Below are positions 26,662 through 35,860 of a stretch of DNA of 64,000 bases, piece after piece. A program made the position numbers and the translations under genes. The DNA is from an uncultured Bacilli bacterium (GTDB lineage Bacteria; Bacillota_I; Bacilli_A; RF39; UBA660). The first letter of the stretch is position 1. Each line of letters starts with the position of its first letter. Below the pieces are notes generated by a model. The model did not search any database, was not told the origin of the DNA, and saw only the letters and a program-made list of their open reading frames with translations. The stretch is taken from positions 1-64,000 of the forward strand of contig CAKPDF010000005.1 of assembly GCA_934148535.1 (NCBI GenBank). The letters are read 5' to 3'.

Positions 26662-27792
26662 ATGAAAAAAAGTTATATTAAATTATTTTTATTCTTTTCT
26701 ATTATTAGTTTTTTATTCTTTTTAAATAGTTTTGTTTTAAAATTTTTTAGTTTATCTTATTTATGTTTATTTTTGATACTTTTGATATTTATAGAATATT
26801 TTTTATTCGGTTTTGAGAAGAATAGACGTCGTTATGATAAGGATATTATTTTGGAGATTATAATAATTTTAATATCATTCTTTTTATTGTATTATTTATT
26901 TGGAATAGTTATTGGATTTGCTAAGGTGAAAAATTATTTTACAATTTTATCTATTTTTAAATTTATTGTACCTATGATATTTTATATTATTCTTAAGGAA
27001 TTTTTGAGATATCAGCTTAGTATGAAATCTAGTGAATCTAAAATATTGTTGGTGTTTGTTTGTATCTTATTTATTTTTATGGATAATACAATTGCTTTTG
27101 CTTCTCATACGTTAGGTTTTAATAAGGAAACTTTTTTGCTTGTAGCAGTTACTTTTTTACCAACAATAACTGAAAATATATTGTGTTCTTTTTTAACTCT
27201 AAAATTTGGTTATTTGCCTAGTATTTGCTATTTGTTAATAATGAAATTATATAGATATTTTTTGCCTATTGTTCCTAATCCTAATGAATATCTATATTCG
27301 TTGATATTTTTGCTTTTACCAATTTTTGTTTTATTTTGTATTAAAAGTTGGTTGTCTAAGGATAAGACAGAATCTGTAGTTTTAGAGAGTTATAAAAAAA
27401 GAAAAAATGAAATAGTTATTTATATACCAATAATTATTTTAATTATTATTTTGGTTTATTTTATATCTGGATATTTTAAATATTATGCAGTTGCAGTTGC
27501 TAGTGGTTCTATGGAACCTATTATTTCTAAGGGAGATATAGTAATTGTAAATCAAAAGTTTGAAAACTTAAGTAATAAAGATATAATTGCTTATAAATAT
27601 GAGGGTAGAATAATAGTACATAGGATTTATAAAATTGTAAATGTAGATAATGATTATTATGTATATACAAAGGGGGATGCTAATTCTTCTTTTGATAGGT
27701 ATAAAATTACAAAAGATATGGTTATAGGAGTAGTTAAGTTTAAAGTACCTTTGATAGGATATCCTACGGTATTATTAAATGAAAAATGGTAG
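26662..27792 (+). CDS. Multi-pass membrane protein fused to a SipW-type signal peptidase
   Basis: The C-terminal 110 residues are a signal peptidase I of the Ser/His class found in SipW and the ER enzyme: SGSMEP with the catalytic Ser, GDIVIVNQ, IVHRIYKI with the catalytic His, and TKGDANSSFD. Before it lie about seven membrane helices (residues 8-240) with no clear family. The fusion is unusual; most SipW enzymes have only two helices. Start at 26662 uses GGGTGAT; a codon at 26620 lies inside the hairpin. The following DUF5305-like gene is coupled to it. Confidence 0.85.
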   Translation: MKKSYIKLFLFFSIISFLFFLNSFVLKFFSLSYLCLFLILLIFIEYFLFGFEKNRRRYDKDIILEIIIILISFFLLYYLFGIVIGFAKVKNYFTILSIFKFIVPMIFYIILKEFLRYQLSMKSSESKILLVFVCILFIFMDNTIAFASHTLGFNKETFLLVAVTFLPTITENILCSFLTLKFGYLPSICYLLIMKLYRYFLPIVPNPNEYLYSLIFLLLPIFVLFCIKSWLSKDKTESVVLESYKKRKNEIVIYIPIIILIIILVYFISGYFKYYAVAVASGSMEPIISKGDIVIVNQKFENLSNKDIIAYKYEGRIIVHRIYKIVNVDNDYYVYTKGDANSSFDRYKITKDMVIGVVKFKVPLIGYPTVLLNEKW

Positions 27793-27801
27793 GTGATATA
27801 T

Positions 27802-28860
27802 ATGAAAAAAAACAAGAATAGTAAATCTTTAATTAAAAGATCTGTTTTTTATTTCGTTTTATTTTTGACATTTTTTGAGTTTGGGTTGTATTTGATATTT
27901 AATTCTTTTAATATAGGACATAACGAGAGTGTATCTTATACTGAGGAAGGAAATGTTGATTATTCCGTTTGTTTAAATAAAAATGAATTTTATGAGAGTC
28001 AATGTTTAAATAAAAGTATGTCTTATGTGGCTGGGTTGATTGATAATATTCCTATTAATTTTAGTTATAATTTTTCTTTTAATGATGATAAAGTTATTGA
28101 TAATTTAGAATATGAAATAATTGGAAAGTTAGTTATTTATAGTAATGATACATCTACTAGTTATTATGAGAAAGAGTATGTTTTAAAAAATAAAACTAGT
28201 GAAGGGGTAATAAAGCAAAGCGATTATTATTCTTTTAGTGATAATGTTGATATTGATTATGGTTATTATAATGAAATTGCAACGAAGTTTAAATCTCAAT
28301 ATGGTGTTGATGCGTCTAGTTATTTAGAAGTTTATTTAAATGTTTATAAGGATAGTTCATTGAAAAATAATATTTCCCCAAGTAAAATTTCTATTAATAT
28401 TCCTTTATCTCAGAGATCTATTGAAATAAAAATAAATTCTGAAGAAATTAATAGAAGTCAGAAACAAACTATTGTAAATAATGAATTTTCATTTTCTAAT
28501 TTATCGGGATTTATTATTGGTATTATTTTAACATTAGTTTCATTTTGCTTTTTTGGGGGTATTTTAAGGATATTTTTAAAATTAAAGGTTAAGGAAAGTA
28601 AATATGATAAATTATTAAATAAAATTTTAAAAGAGTATGATAGGTTAGTGGTTATTACTACAACAATTCCTAATTTTGATGATTATCAAATAATAGAAAT
28701 TAATAGTTTTAATGAGTTAATTGATGTTAGAGACAATTTGAGATTACCAATAATGTATTATAATATTACTTCTCATAAAAAATCATATTTTTACATTTTG
28801 CATGAAAATAATTTGTATTTATACATTTTGGATGCTGATGATTTTAATCTAAAATCTTAG
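27802..28860 (+). CDS. Two-helix membrane protein resembling DUF5305
   Basis: A helix at about residues 13-33, an extracytoplasmic domain of about 200 residues, a second helix (about 232-255) and a cytoplasmic tail of about 95 residues. The layout and the tail (ITTTIPNFDDYQIIEINSF) resemble DUF5305 proteins, which often neighbour SipW-type peptidases. AGGTG precedes the ATG at 27802, overlapping the peptidase stop region. Function unknown; a partner of the signal peptidase is a fair inference. Confidence 0.65.
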   Translation: MKKNKNSKSLIKRSVFYFVLFLTFFEFGLYLIFNSFNIGHNESVSYTEEGNVDYSVCLNKNEFYESQCLNKSMSYVAGLIDNIPINFSYNFSFNDDKVIDNLEYEIIGKLVIYSNDTSTSYYEKEYVLKNKTSEGVIKQSDYYSFSDNVDIDYGYYNEIATKFKSQYGVDASSYLEVYLNVYKDSSLKNNISPSKISINIPLSQRSIEIKINSEEINRSQKQTIVNNEFSFSNLSGFIIGIILTLVSFCFFGGILRIFLKLKVKESKYDKLLNKILKEYDRLVVITTTIPNFDDYQIIEINSFNELIDVRDNLRLPIMYYNITSHKKSYFYILHENNLYLYILDADDFNLKS

Positions 28861-28977
28861 GGTTAATAAATATAATTAGATTATTAATTATAAATAACAT
28901 TTAAAAAATATATAGTAAAAAAGAGTAATATGTGTTAGAATAATTTTAGAAATAAAAAAGAATAGAGGGATATTATT

Positions 28978-29994
28978 GTGAATAAGGATTATTTGGATAG
29001 TTTAAATTATATTAGAAAAAGTGAAAGAGATGATTATTTTAAGGGGGTAGAAAGGGAGTATGATGTTTATTTAACTGGTGATATTGTATGGGCTAAATTT
29101 AGACCTAATATGACTTATAGAGTTCGTAATGTTGATAATCAATTTTCAAAATATGTTTTGGATTTTGAGAAATCTTCTGTGTATTTTGTACCTCCTAAGG
29201 TTGATAAAAATGATGAAAATGAAAATATTACTCTAAATAATTTATATATTAGTAATTTAGATGGGGAAGTAATATTAGATTATAATTCGTGTGGTGTTGG
29301 TAAAATAAGTACTGATGATTATCTTGCTGTTAATGTAAAATGTGATTCTATAGTTATTAAAAACTGTAATGTTACTAATAATTATAATTTATTTATGGGT
29401 ATTCAAGCATTAGATATGAAATTTGTTAATTGTAATATTGAGTGTTATGTTAAGGGAATTTGTTTAGATGATATTAATAGTATTATTTTAGATAATTCTT
29501 CTTTGGAGTGTATTGATAGTTCTTTTGTTAATTTTAATAAAATTATTGTTGATAGTGGTAGTTTGATTTTTACTTCAAAGAAGGATGTTAATTTATATGC
29601 TAAGAATATTGCTTTGAATAGTGGAGTTTTAGGTTTTAAGAGTCCTAATAATAGTAGGGTAATATTTAAGTATTTGGAGGCAGTTGATTCTAAGATTAAT
29701 TCTTCTTCTAGTGGTATTAGTGTTCATGGTATTAAGAAGACTAGTTTAGTTAATAGTATTATTGGAAATACTGCTTATAATAACGATGTTACTATTTCTG
29801 ATATTGATAGGGATAAACTTAGTATTATATATAATAATGTTAGTGAGAGAGATAGTATGAGCTATACTGGCTTTATTGAAAGATATAGAGGAGAGGTTAG
29901 AGGTTTATATTTAAGTGGTAAGATATCATCTTTTGAGTATAATAAAATATTAGATGATTTGGATAAATTTTTATCTATTAGTGTTAAAAAATAA
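28978..29994 (+). CDS. Probable cytoplasmic beta-solenoid protein, unknown
   Basis: No signal peptide or membrane helix is seen. From about residue 70 to 290 the sequence alternates short hydrophobic strands with Asn/Asp/Ser turns (SIVIKNCNVTNN, MKFVNCNIEC, SIILDNSSLEC), as in right-handed beta-helices. The C-terminal 45 residues are helical and charged. The start is GTG at 28978 after GAGGGA. It opens the block of surface genes but has its own promoter region and terminator. Not recognised. Confidence 0.65.
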   Translation: MNKDYLDSLNYIRKSERDDYFKGVEREYDVYLTGDIVWAKFRPNMTYRVRNVDNQFSKYVLDFEKSSVYFVPPKVDKNDENENITLNNLYISNLDGEVILDYNSCGVGKISTDDYLAVNVKCDSIVIKNCNVTNNYNLFMGIQALDMKFVNCNIECYVKGICLDDINSIILDNSSLECIDSSFVNFNKIIVDSGSLIFTSKKDVNLYAKNIALNSGVLGFKSPNNSRVIFKYLEAVDSKINSSSSGISVHGIKKTSLVNSIIGNTAYNNDVTISDIDRDKLSIIYNNVSERDSMSYTGFIERYRGEVRGLYLSGKISSFEYNKILDDLDKFLSISVKK

Positions 29995-30003
29995 AATTAT
30001 AAT

Positions 30004-30037
30004 AAGATTACATCTTTCAATGTTGTAGTCTTTTTTT
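30004..30037 (+). terminator. Terminator after the beta-solenoid gene
   Basis: AAGATTACA (30004-30012) pairs with TGTAGTCTT (30024-30032), one wobble, followed by a T run. Confidence 0.75.
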
Positions 30038-30134
30038 GTTTTGATTTAAAGATATATAGTTATGTATTGTAATTTTATCTTTATTTTCTTTTTAATATAT
30101 GTTAAAATTATTTTAAGGTAGTTGAGGTGTAAAT

Positions 30135-30629
30135 ATGAAAAAGTTTGTTACAAATATTTTTGTTGTTATTTACTTATTGGTTGTGATATTTATTACTTTT
30201 TGTTTGCTTTCTTATAATGATAAAGGGGTTACAATTATTAATAATAAAGCTTTAATAATTGGTAATAGTTTTATGTCTAATAGTGGTGATTTATTGATTG
30301 TTGATATTAATAGTTTGAATATTAATAAGGGTGATTATGTATATTACTATGATGTTAATGATGGTAAGAATATAGTTAATGGTGGAATAGTAAATATTGT
30401 TAATGATAGTAATAAAAATGATATTGCTTATACAATAGATAATAATCGTACTATATCTAGTGATGATGTTATAGGTACTAAAAAAGGTAGTTCTTCTTAT
30501 GAAGTAATAGGTGGAATATTATCTTTTTTAGAGTCTAAATGGGGATATTTACTTGTTGTTGTATTTCCTATAATGATAGCATTTATTTATGAAGTTTATA
30601 TGATTATTAGGGAAATTGGAAGAAAGTAG
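30135..30629 (+). CDS. Signal peptidase I-like protein without catalytic His
   Basis: The layout is that of SipW: N-terminal helix (about residues 7-27), a beta domain, C-terminal helix (about 135-158). The Ser region reads NSFMSNSGDLLIVD in place of SGSMEP-GD-V. Where active enzymes have T/V-H-R/Q-I/V, this one reads VNGGIV, so the catalytic His is replaced, most likely by Gly. The C-terminal block LESKW-LLV-P-FIYEVY is shared with the 50534 gene. It is probably an inactive homologue that binds or chaperones the adjacent subunit (30639). GAGGTG precedes the ATG. Confidence 0.75.
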   Translation: MKKFVTNIFVVIYLLVVIFITFCLLSYNDKGVTIINNKALIIGNSFMSNSGDLLIVDINSLNINKGDYVYYYDVNDGKNIVNGGIVNIVNDSNKNDIAYTIDNNRTISSDDVIGTKKGSSSYEVIGGILSFLESKWGYLLVVVFPIMIAFIYEVYMIIREIGRK

Positions 30630-30638
30630 TTGATAATA

Positions 30639-31583
30639 ATGAAACGCTTTTTTAAAGATGTTAAAGTTGATAAAAAGTTAATAGTTGTTTTAATATTATT
30701 TTTTATTTCATTTTTAAGTTTTGGTATTACTTTTGGAAGATATGCTTATAAACATGTGAGAGATTTTTATTTATCTTCTAAGAAATTTTATTTTAATAGT
30801 GATATGCTTACTGTAGATGGTTCTTATTATGAGATAGATAATTGGTCTGGTGTTGATATGTATTCTATTAGCGTTAATATGAATAGTATTGATAATAATA
30901 AACTTTTTAGTGAGGTAGATATTTCTTATGATATAAGTTTTAATTGTTCTACAAATATTATTTGTGAGAGTGTTGATAATAAAAAAAGTGGTATAATTTA
31001 TAGTAATAAAAATAAAGATGAGTTTACTATTAATATGACTCCTAAAAGTGATATTAAGTTAAAAGATGGGGATAGTATTTGGTTAGAGGTATATGCAAAG
31101 AGTACTAGTCCTTATAAAAAGACTTTAAAGGGTAAATTTGTTATAGTGGTAGGTATGTATGGTTTATCTTATGAAATAGATGATTCTAAGGGTAGTCCTT
31201 ATTTAGAGGTTAGGATTACTAATACTCTTGATTATTATAAGGTTATTTCTGCTTTTGATAATTATAGTATTGGAGATAAGATTGATATTTCTACTTATCA
31301 AGCATTAGATGATGAAAAGAAAAGAAAATGTACTTCTTCTGTTATTCATCTTAATTTTGATCCTAATAGTGTTATACTTGATATGACTAGTCATGCTTAT
31401 TTGAGTAGATATAGTGTTAAGACTAAAAAATTTAGTGATGGATATGATTATGTTAATGATATTACTTTTGGTATAGATGCTTTATCATCTAATACTATTA
31501 AGTTTTATAAGGTAGATGATAGTAAAGATTATACTTATCCTATTGTTAATAATAATTCTATTGTTGATGTTAGTTTTGAGTAG
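30639..31583 (+). CDS. SipW-dependent-type secreted surface protein
   Basis: A basic start and a helix ending SFGITFGRYAYKHV resemble SipW-class signal peptides, followed by about 280 beta-rich residues. Two Cys (NCSTNIICES) are close together. No anchor motif is seen. It lies directly after the His-less peptidase homologue, with start codons only 9-12 nt beyond its stop. The ATG at 30639 is chosen over the TTG at 30630. Probably a minor fibre component; inference from context. Confidence 0.65.
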   Translation: MKRFFKDVKVDKKLIVVLILFFISFLSFGITFGRYAYKHVRDFYLSSKKFYFNSDMLTVDGSYYEIDNWSGVDMYSISVNMNSIDNNKLFSEVDISYDISFNCSTNIICESVDNKKSGIIYSNKNKDEFTINMTPKSDIKLKDGDSIWLEVYAKSTSPYKKTLKGKFVIVVGMYGLSYEIDDSKGSPYLEVRITNTLDYYKVISAFDNYSIGDKIDISTYQALDDEKKRKCTSSVIHLNFDPNSVILDMTSHAYLSRYSVKTKKFSDGYDYVNDITFGIDALSSNTIKFYKVDDSKDYTYPIVNNNSIVDVSFE

Positions 31584-31598
31584 AATGAAGGTGTTTTT

Positions 31599-32585
31599 AT
31601 GAGTTGTAATGTTGTTTCTAATTATGTTTCTTTTTGTAGAAAGTGTAATATTAGATATATGAAGTTTTTTATGAATAGATATTATAATAGGGATATTTTT
31701 ATGGAATTTTATGATGTTTATGAAAAAGTTAGATATTATAATTTATTTTCTTTAAAACAAAAGGGATTTGTTTCTAATATTAATTATTATTTAAAGAGTA
31801 AATGTGATTCATTATTAGAGAATATGGATAGTCCTAAGGATATTATTATAATAAAGGATACTTTTTATTTCTTTAAGTATATTATGTATTTTGATGGTGT
31901 TAAAAGATTAGAAATGGATTATAACGAGATTTTAGATTCTTTAATAAATGATATGTTTTTAAGATATAGTAATATAGATATAAAGGTGTGCAAAAAAGAA
32001 TTTAATCTTATGTATAAAGATGATCTTGAGAGAAAGAATAAATATTTACTTAAATTTGATACTAAGGATTTTGAACTTGTATTTAAAAGATGTAATATTA
32101 AGGGTGTCTATGATGTAAAATTAGAAGATAATATTAAGATACCAAGGTTATATAGTGAGTTTGCTATAGAGAAGGTTAGAAATTCTGAAATTATAAGGGA
32201 AGATATGCTAAATGTTTGTTTGTATTTACTTTCTAAGAATATACTTATTAATATTATTAGTGGTACTTTTGATAAAGAATATTTGGTTGATTTTGATATT
32301 AAAATTAGTGATAAGGTTGATAAATTTAAAAGACTATTACAAATAATTGATAATGATATTAGTAAGGAGTTTATTTGTTTTAAAATTAATTATAGTGATT
32401 TTAATTTAAATAAAGATAAAATATATGAACTTATGAGAGAGGGATTTAAGTTTAGTGTATGTATTTTTGATAGTGATTTTATAGATGAGATAGAATATCA
32501 AAAATTGGGTGTATTTAAATATATTATTGTTTTGGAAAATGATTTAAGATTTTCTAAGTTAGATAATGTTATTATTAGGAAGTAG
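31599..32585 (+). CDS. Cytoplasmic protein of unknown function
   Basis: No signal or membrane helix. Mostly helical in the first 180 residues, then an alpha/beta part ending with alternating strands (FICFKINYSDFNLN, FKFSVCIFDSDFIDE, FKYIIVLEND). That ending vaguely recalls an EAL-type barrel, but no catalytic EAL motif is present, so I do not assign it. GAAGGTG precedes the ATG, 15 nt after the preceding stop; it leads into the AAA gene with an 11-nt gap. Likely part of one operon. Confidence 0.65.
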   Translation: MSCNVVSNYVSFCRKCNIRYMKFFMNRYYNRDIFMEFYDVYEKVRYYNLFSLKQKGFVSNINYYLKSKCDSLLENMDSPKDIIIIKDTFYFFKYIMYFDGVKRLEMDYNEILDSLINDMFLRYSNIDIKVCKKEFNLMYKDDLERKNKYLLKFDTKDFELVFKRCNIKGVYDVKLEDNIKIPRLYSEFAIEKVRNSEIIREDMLNVCLYLLSKNILINIISGTFDKEYLVDFDIKISDKVDKFKRLLQIIDNDISKEFICFKINYSDFNLNKDKIYELMREGFKFSVCIFDSDFIDEIEYQKLGVFKYIIVLENDLRFSKLDNVIIRK

Positions 32586-32596
32586 GTGGTTGTTAG

Positions 32597-34114
32597 ATGG
32601 ATACTTTTTTTAGATTTTTATATGAGTTTTTAATGCAATTTTTTAATGGAGTTCTTACTATATTAAAGGGAATTGGTAATGGACTAATTCAGATGTTTAA
32701 TATAAAATCATATGTTTCTGTTATTAATTTTTATAAGGGTGATTTTAATGGTCCTGAGTGGGTATTAGTAGTGGGCGCTATAGCGGTGGTATTAATAATA
32801 CTTGCTTTAATAATATTTTTGGGATATTTACTTATTAGAAAATATGTTAGGTTTAGAAAAACTTTAGTAGAGCAAGAGTCTTTACTTGAGGAGGTTGCAA
32901 CTTTAAATGATCAGGTTTCTAGTTTAGTAAAAGAAAAAGAAGATATTCTTGCTATGAAGGTATCTCAATTAGGATTAAAGCCTGGTGAAGATGCTAAGGA
33001 AGAAGTTAGTGGTGAGGTAGTAGATGCTGGTGATGGACAAAGATTTGCTAAACTTGCTATGATAGATGAAGAGTATTCTAAGTATAAAGTTCAAAATTAT
33101 AATAATAGTTTTACTTTACCAGAGTTAGTTGAGATGTTTAGAAATTTTGCTGCTGGTAAGTTAGGTCTTTATTATAAGACTGAAATGATTAGGTTATTTA
33201 TATCTGCTTTGGCTTCTACTAAGTTGGTTATTTTACAAGGTATTTCTGGTACTGGTAAAACATCACTTGCTTATGCTTGGGGAAAGTTTTTAAAACATGA
33301 TTCTTGTGTTGCGTCAGTTCAACCTTCTTGGCGTGATAGAACTGAATTATTTGGTTATTTTAATGAATTTACTAAAAAATTTAATGAAACTGAGGTATTA
33401 AAGGAAATGTATTTAGCGGGTTATACTGATGATGTATATACTGTAATATTGGATGAGATGAATATTTCTCGTGTTGAATATTATTTTGCAGAGATGCTTT
33501 CTATTTTGGAAATGCCTAATAAGGATGAATGGATTGTTGAATTGGTTTCTGCTCCATGGAAGAGTGATCCTAAAAAGCTTATTGATGGTAAATTAAAAAT
33601 ACCTGCTAATATGTGGTATATTGGTACTATCAATAATGATGATTCTACTTTTATGGTTACTGATAAGGTATATGATAGAGCGATGCCTCTTGATATTAAT
33701 GATAAGGGACAAGTTTTTGAACCTACTGATGTTAGTGCTCAGGATATTAATTATAGTTATTTGAATAATTTGTTTGTTACTGCTATAGCGGATAATCCTA
33801 TTTCAAAGGATACTTTGGATAAAATAGAACAAATGGATAATTATGTTATAGCGCATTTTAGAATCGCTTTTGGTAACAGAATTGTGGCTCATATGAAGAA
33901 ATTTGTTCCTGTATATGTAGCTTGTGGTGGAGATGAAGTTGATGGAGTTGATTATTTCATTGCTAGAAAGATTTTAAGAAAATTTGAGCAATTAAATGTA
34001 TCTTATATTAGAGATGAAATTGATGGTTATATTGAATTTTTGGATAAGACTTTTGGTAAGGGTAAAATGAAAGAATGTGAAGAGTATTTATTAAGACTTA
34101 AGAAGATGGCATAG
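32597..34114 (+). CDS. Membrane-anchored McrB-like AAA+ ATPase
   Basis: The C-terminal half (from about residue 175) is an AAA_5/McrB-type module: Walker A GISGTGKTS, QPSWRDRTELFGYFN, Walker B VILDEMNISRVEYYFAEML, sensor IGTINNDDSTF and the DRAMPLDI arginine region. The N-terminus has a membrane helix (about residues 53-78) and a coiled coil (about 85-120), so it is fixed to the membrane, unlike restriction McrB. The next gene encodes a DUF2357 protein, the usual McrC-side partner. AGGTGG precedes the ATG. Confidence 0.88.
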   Translation: MDTFFRFLYEFLMQFFNGVLTILKGIGNGLIQMFNIKSYVSVINFYKGDFNGPEWVLVVGAIAVVLIILALIIFLGYLLIRKYVRFRKTLVEQESLLEEVATLNDQVSSLVKEKEDILAMKVSQLGLKPGEDAKEEVSGEVVDAGDGQRFAKLAMIDEEYSKYKVQNYNNSFTLPELVEMFRNFAAGKLGLYYKTEMIRLFISALASTKLVILQGISGTGKTSLAYAWGKFLKHDSCVASVQPSWRDRTELFGYFNEFTKKFNETEVLKEMYLAGYTDDVYTVILDEMNISRVEYYFAEMLSILEMPNKDEWIVELVSAPWKSDPKKLIDGKLKIPANMWYIGTINNDDSTFMVTDKVYDRAMPLDINDKGQVFEPTDVSAQDINYSYLNNLFVTAIADNPISKDTLDKIEQMDNYVIAHFRIAFGNRIVAHMKKFVPVYVACGGDEVDGVDYFIARKILRKFEQLNVSYIRDEIDGYIEFLDKTFGKGKMKECEEYLLRLKKMA

Positions 34115-34126
34115 GAGATGAAAAAT

Positions 34127-35248
34127 ATGGATGACTTAAAAATTATTGATTATTATAATAATGCTGATGATAAAAAGAAAGAGGCTTTTTCTAGTCATAT
34201 TAATTCTAATTTAAGGGTTGTTACTGATTATAATAGTGAAGATTATGATTATGAATGGCTTGATAAGATGGAGGAATGTATTAGATATTTGGATAATATT
34301 TTAAGAAATCCTAATCGTTTTATTGTTAATGAGGAAGATATAGTTAAGATTGAACTTGCTAGAAGGGTTACAGTTGAGAGTATTAAGCATTTGTCTAGAA
34401 ATACTAATTTAATTCAGGATTATGATAAAAAGACTGGCGATGTAAAACCTTCTAAAATTCTTAATATTAATAAAGAGGAGAGTTTTAATACTTATGAAAA
34501 TAGATTTATTTATAGTTTAATTCAAAATATGAGGGCTTATCTTGAGAGAAAGAAATCTTTAGGGGAGATAGCGGAATCTTCTGTTAGGGATAATAAGAAG
34601 TTTCAGTATAATGGTAGTACTAAGATTGGTGGTACTATGGTTGATGTATCGATGGAGATGAACTCTAAATTAAAATCTAATGGTAGTGGTAATAAGGGGG
34701 ATAATAATTTATCTATAGCAGACAGAATTAGTAAGTTAGAGGTGCAGATTAGTGATCTTACTAATAGTGATGTATATAAAAATTTAGCTAAGTTACATGT
34801 TGCTTTAGTTACTTCTCCTATAAAGAAGACTAATTTGATTTTAAAAAATGTTAATTTTCAGTATGCTTTAAATTTATGGAATTATTTGCAGAGTCATATG
34901 GATAGTTCTGTAAAGAAAAAGAAAGATAATAAAAATTATGAGGATAATGGAAATTTAAAGGAATGTATTGATGAGTCTTTTATGCTTAATTATTTAGTTA
35001 TGGATTCATTATCTAATACGGAAAGTACGGTTAATAAAAAAGATATATCTGAGAAGATTGTTGGTAATATGGTGTCACAAGTTATGGCATTAAATGAAAA
35101 TATAAGTGAGGATGAACTTAAAGATATTGTATCTAAACAGTATACTATTATTAAATATAAGAATGTTACTAGTGATAGGGAGATACAACAAATATTTAGA
35201 AAACATATTAGTAATTATTTAGATTCTTTAAATAATTTAAAAATATAA
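34127..35248 (+). CDS. DUF2357-family protein, no nuclease domain visible
   Basis: DUF2357 proteins pair with McrB-like ATPases. Diagnostic parts are visible: YEWLDKMEECIRYLDNILRNP, RRVTVESIKHLSRN, NTYENRFIYSLIQNM and TNLILKNVNFQYALNLWNYL. The PD-(D/E)xK nuclease that normally follows is not seen; the C-terminal 100 residues are helical and Lys/Asn-rich. It therefore probably acts as a structural or adaptor partner of the ATPase. The ATG at 34127 fits the AGGAG at 34113-34117; the ATG at 34118 abuts that site. Confidence 0.78.
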   Translation: MDDLKIIDYYNNADDKKKEAFSSHINSNLRVVTDYNSEDYDYEWLDKMEECIRYLDNILRNPNRFIVNEEDIVKIELARRVTVESIKHLSRNTNLIQDYDKKTGDVKPSKILNINKEESFNTYENRFIYSLIQNMRAYLERKKSLGEIAESSVRDNKKFQYNGSTKIGGTMVDVSMEMNSKLKSNGSGNKGDNNLSIADRISKLEVQISDLTNSDVYKNLAKLHVALVTSPIKKTNLILKNVNFQYALNLWNYLQSHMDSSVKKKKDNKNYEDNGNLKECIDESFMLNYLVMDSLSNTESTVNKKDISEKIVGNMVSQVMALNENISEDELKDIVSKQYTIIKYKNVTSDREIQQIFRKHISNYLDSLNNLKI

Positions 35249-35273
35249 TGATGATGGAAAGAAGAATGTTGAT

Positions 35274-35846
35274 ATGAAAGAGAAATTTAAAAAATTAGAA
35301 AAAAATAAGGGATACAGAATTGTTAAGAGTATATTAAAAGCAATGCTATCTTTACTTATAGTACTTTTGGTTAGTGTTATTTTTATTCAAAGAGTATCTA
35401 ATAATAATTTAACTGTATTTGGGTATAGAATCTTTACTATTGTTACTGAGAGTATGGTTCCTAAATATAAAGTTGGGGATATGATACTTAGTAGGGAGAC
35501 TGATATAAATAGTTTAAATATTGGAGAAGATGTTGTTTATATGGGAGCTTCTGGTGATTTTAAAGATAAGATTGTAACTCATCAAATTATTAAAATTGAT
35601 GAAACTAAGGGTGAGAAATATTTTCATACTAAAGGACTTGCTAATAGTGTTGAGGATCCTATAGTTACTTCTTCTCAGATTATGGGACGAGTTGTTTATA
35701 AGTTTAAAATTCTTAGTATGTTGTCAAAACTTATTAATAATATGTATGGATTTTATTTTATTGTTTTTGTACCGTTTGTGGTGCTGTTATTTTTTGAGAT
35801 AATGGATGTTATCCATGCGAAGGAGAAAAAGATGAAAAGTAATTAA
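35274..35846 (+). CDS. SipW-type signal peptidase I
   Basis: A membrane peptidase of the Ser/His class. The N-terminal helix is at about residues 22-42. Catalytic Ser lies in TESMVPKYKVGDMI and catalytic His in IVTHQIIKI; TKGLANSVEDP is the usual third block. C-terminal helix about 155-178. It ends two to fourteen bases before the next secreted subunit, so the pair is a peptidase-substrate unit. Confidence 0.9.
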   Translation: MKEKFKKLEKNKGYRIVKSILKAMLSLLIVLLVSVIFIQRVSNNNLTVFGYRIFTIVTESMVPKYKVGDMILSRETDINSLNIGEDVVYMGASGDFKDKIVTHQIIKIDETKGEKYFHTKGLANSVEDPIVTSSQIMGRVVYKFKILSMLSKLINNMYGFYFIVFVPFVVLLFFEIMDVIHAKEKKMKSN

Positions 35847-35860
35847 AGGTGGTGAGTAAT

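Noticed and set aside
31599..32585. Assignment of the 328-residue protein as an EAL phosphodiesterase
   Set aside because: Only the strand pattern near the C-terminus is suggestive; no EAL, DDFGTG or metal-binding residues are present.
32597..35248. A complete McrBC-type restriction system
   Set aside because: The ATPase is membrane-anchored and the partner lacks a visible nuclease motif; there is no methyltransferase or other defence gene nearby.
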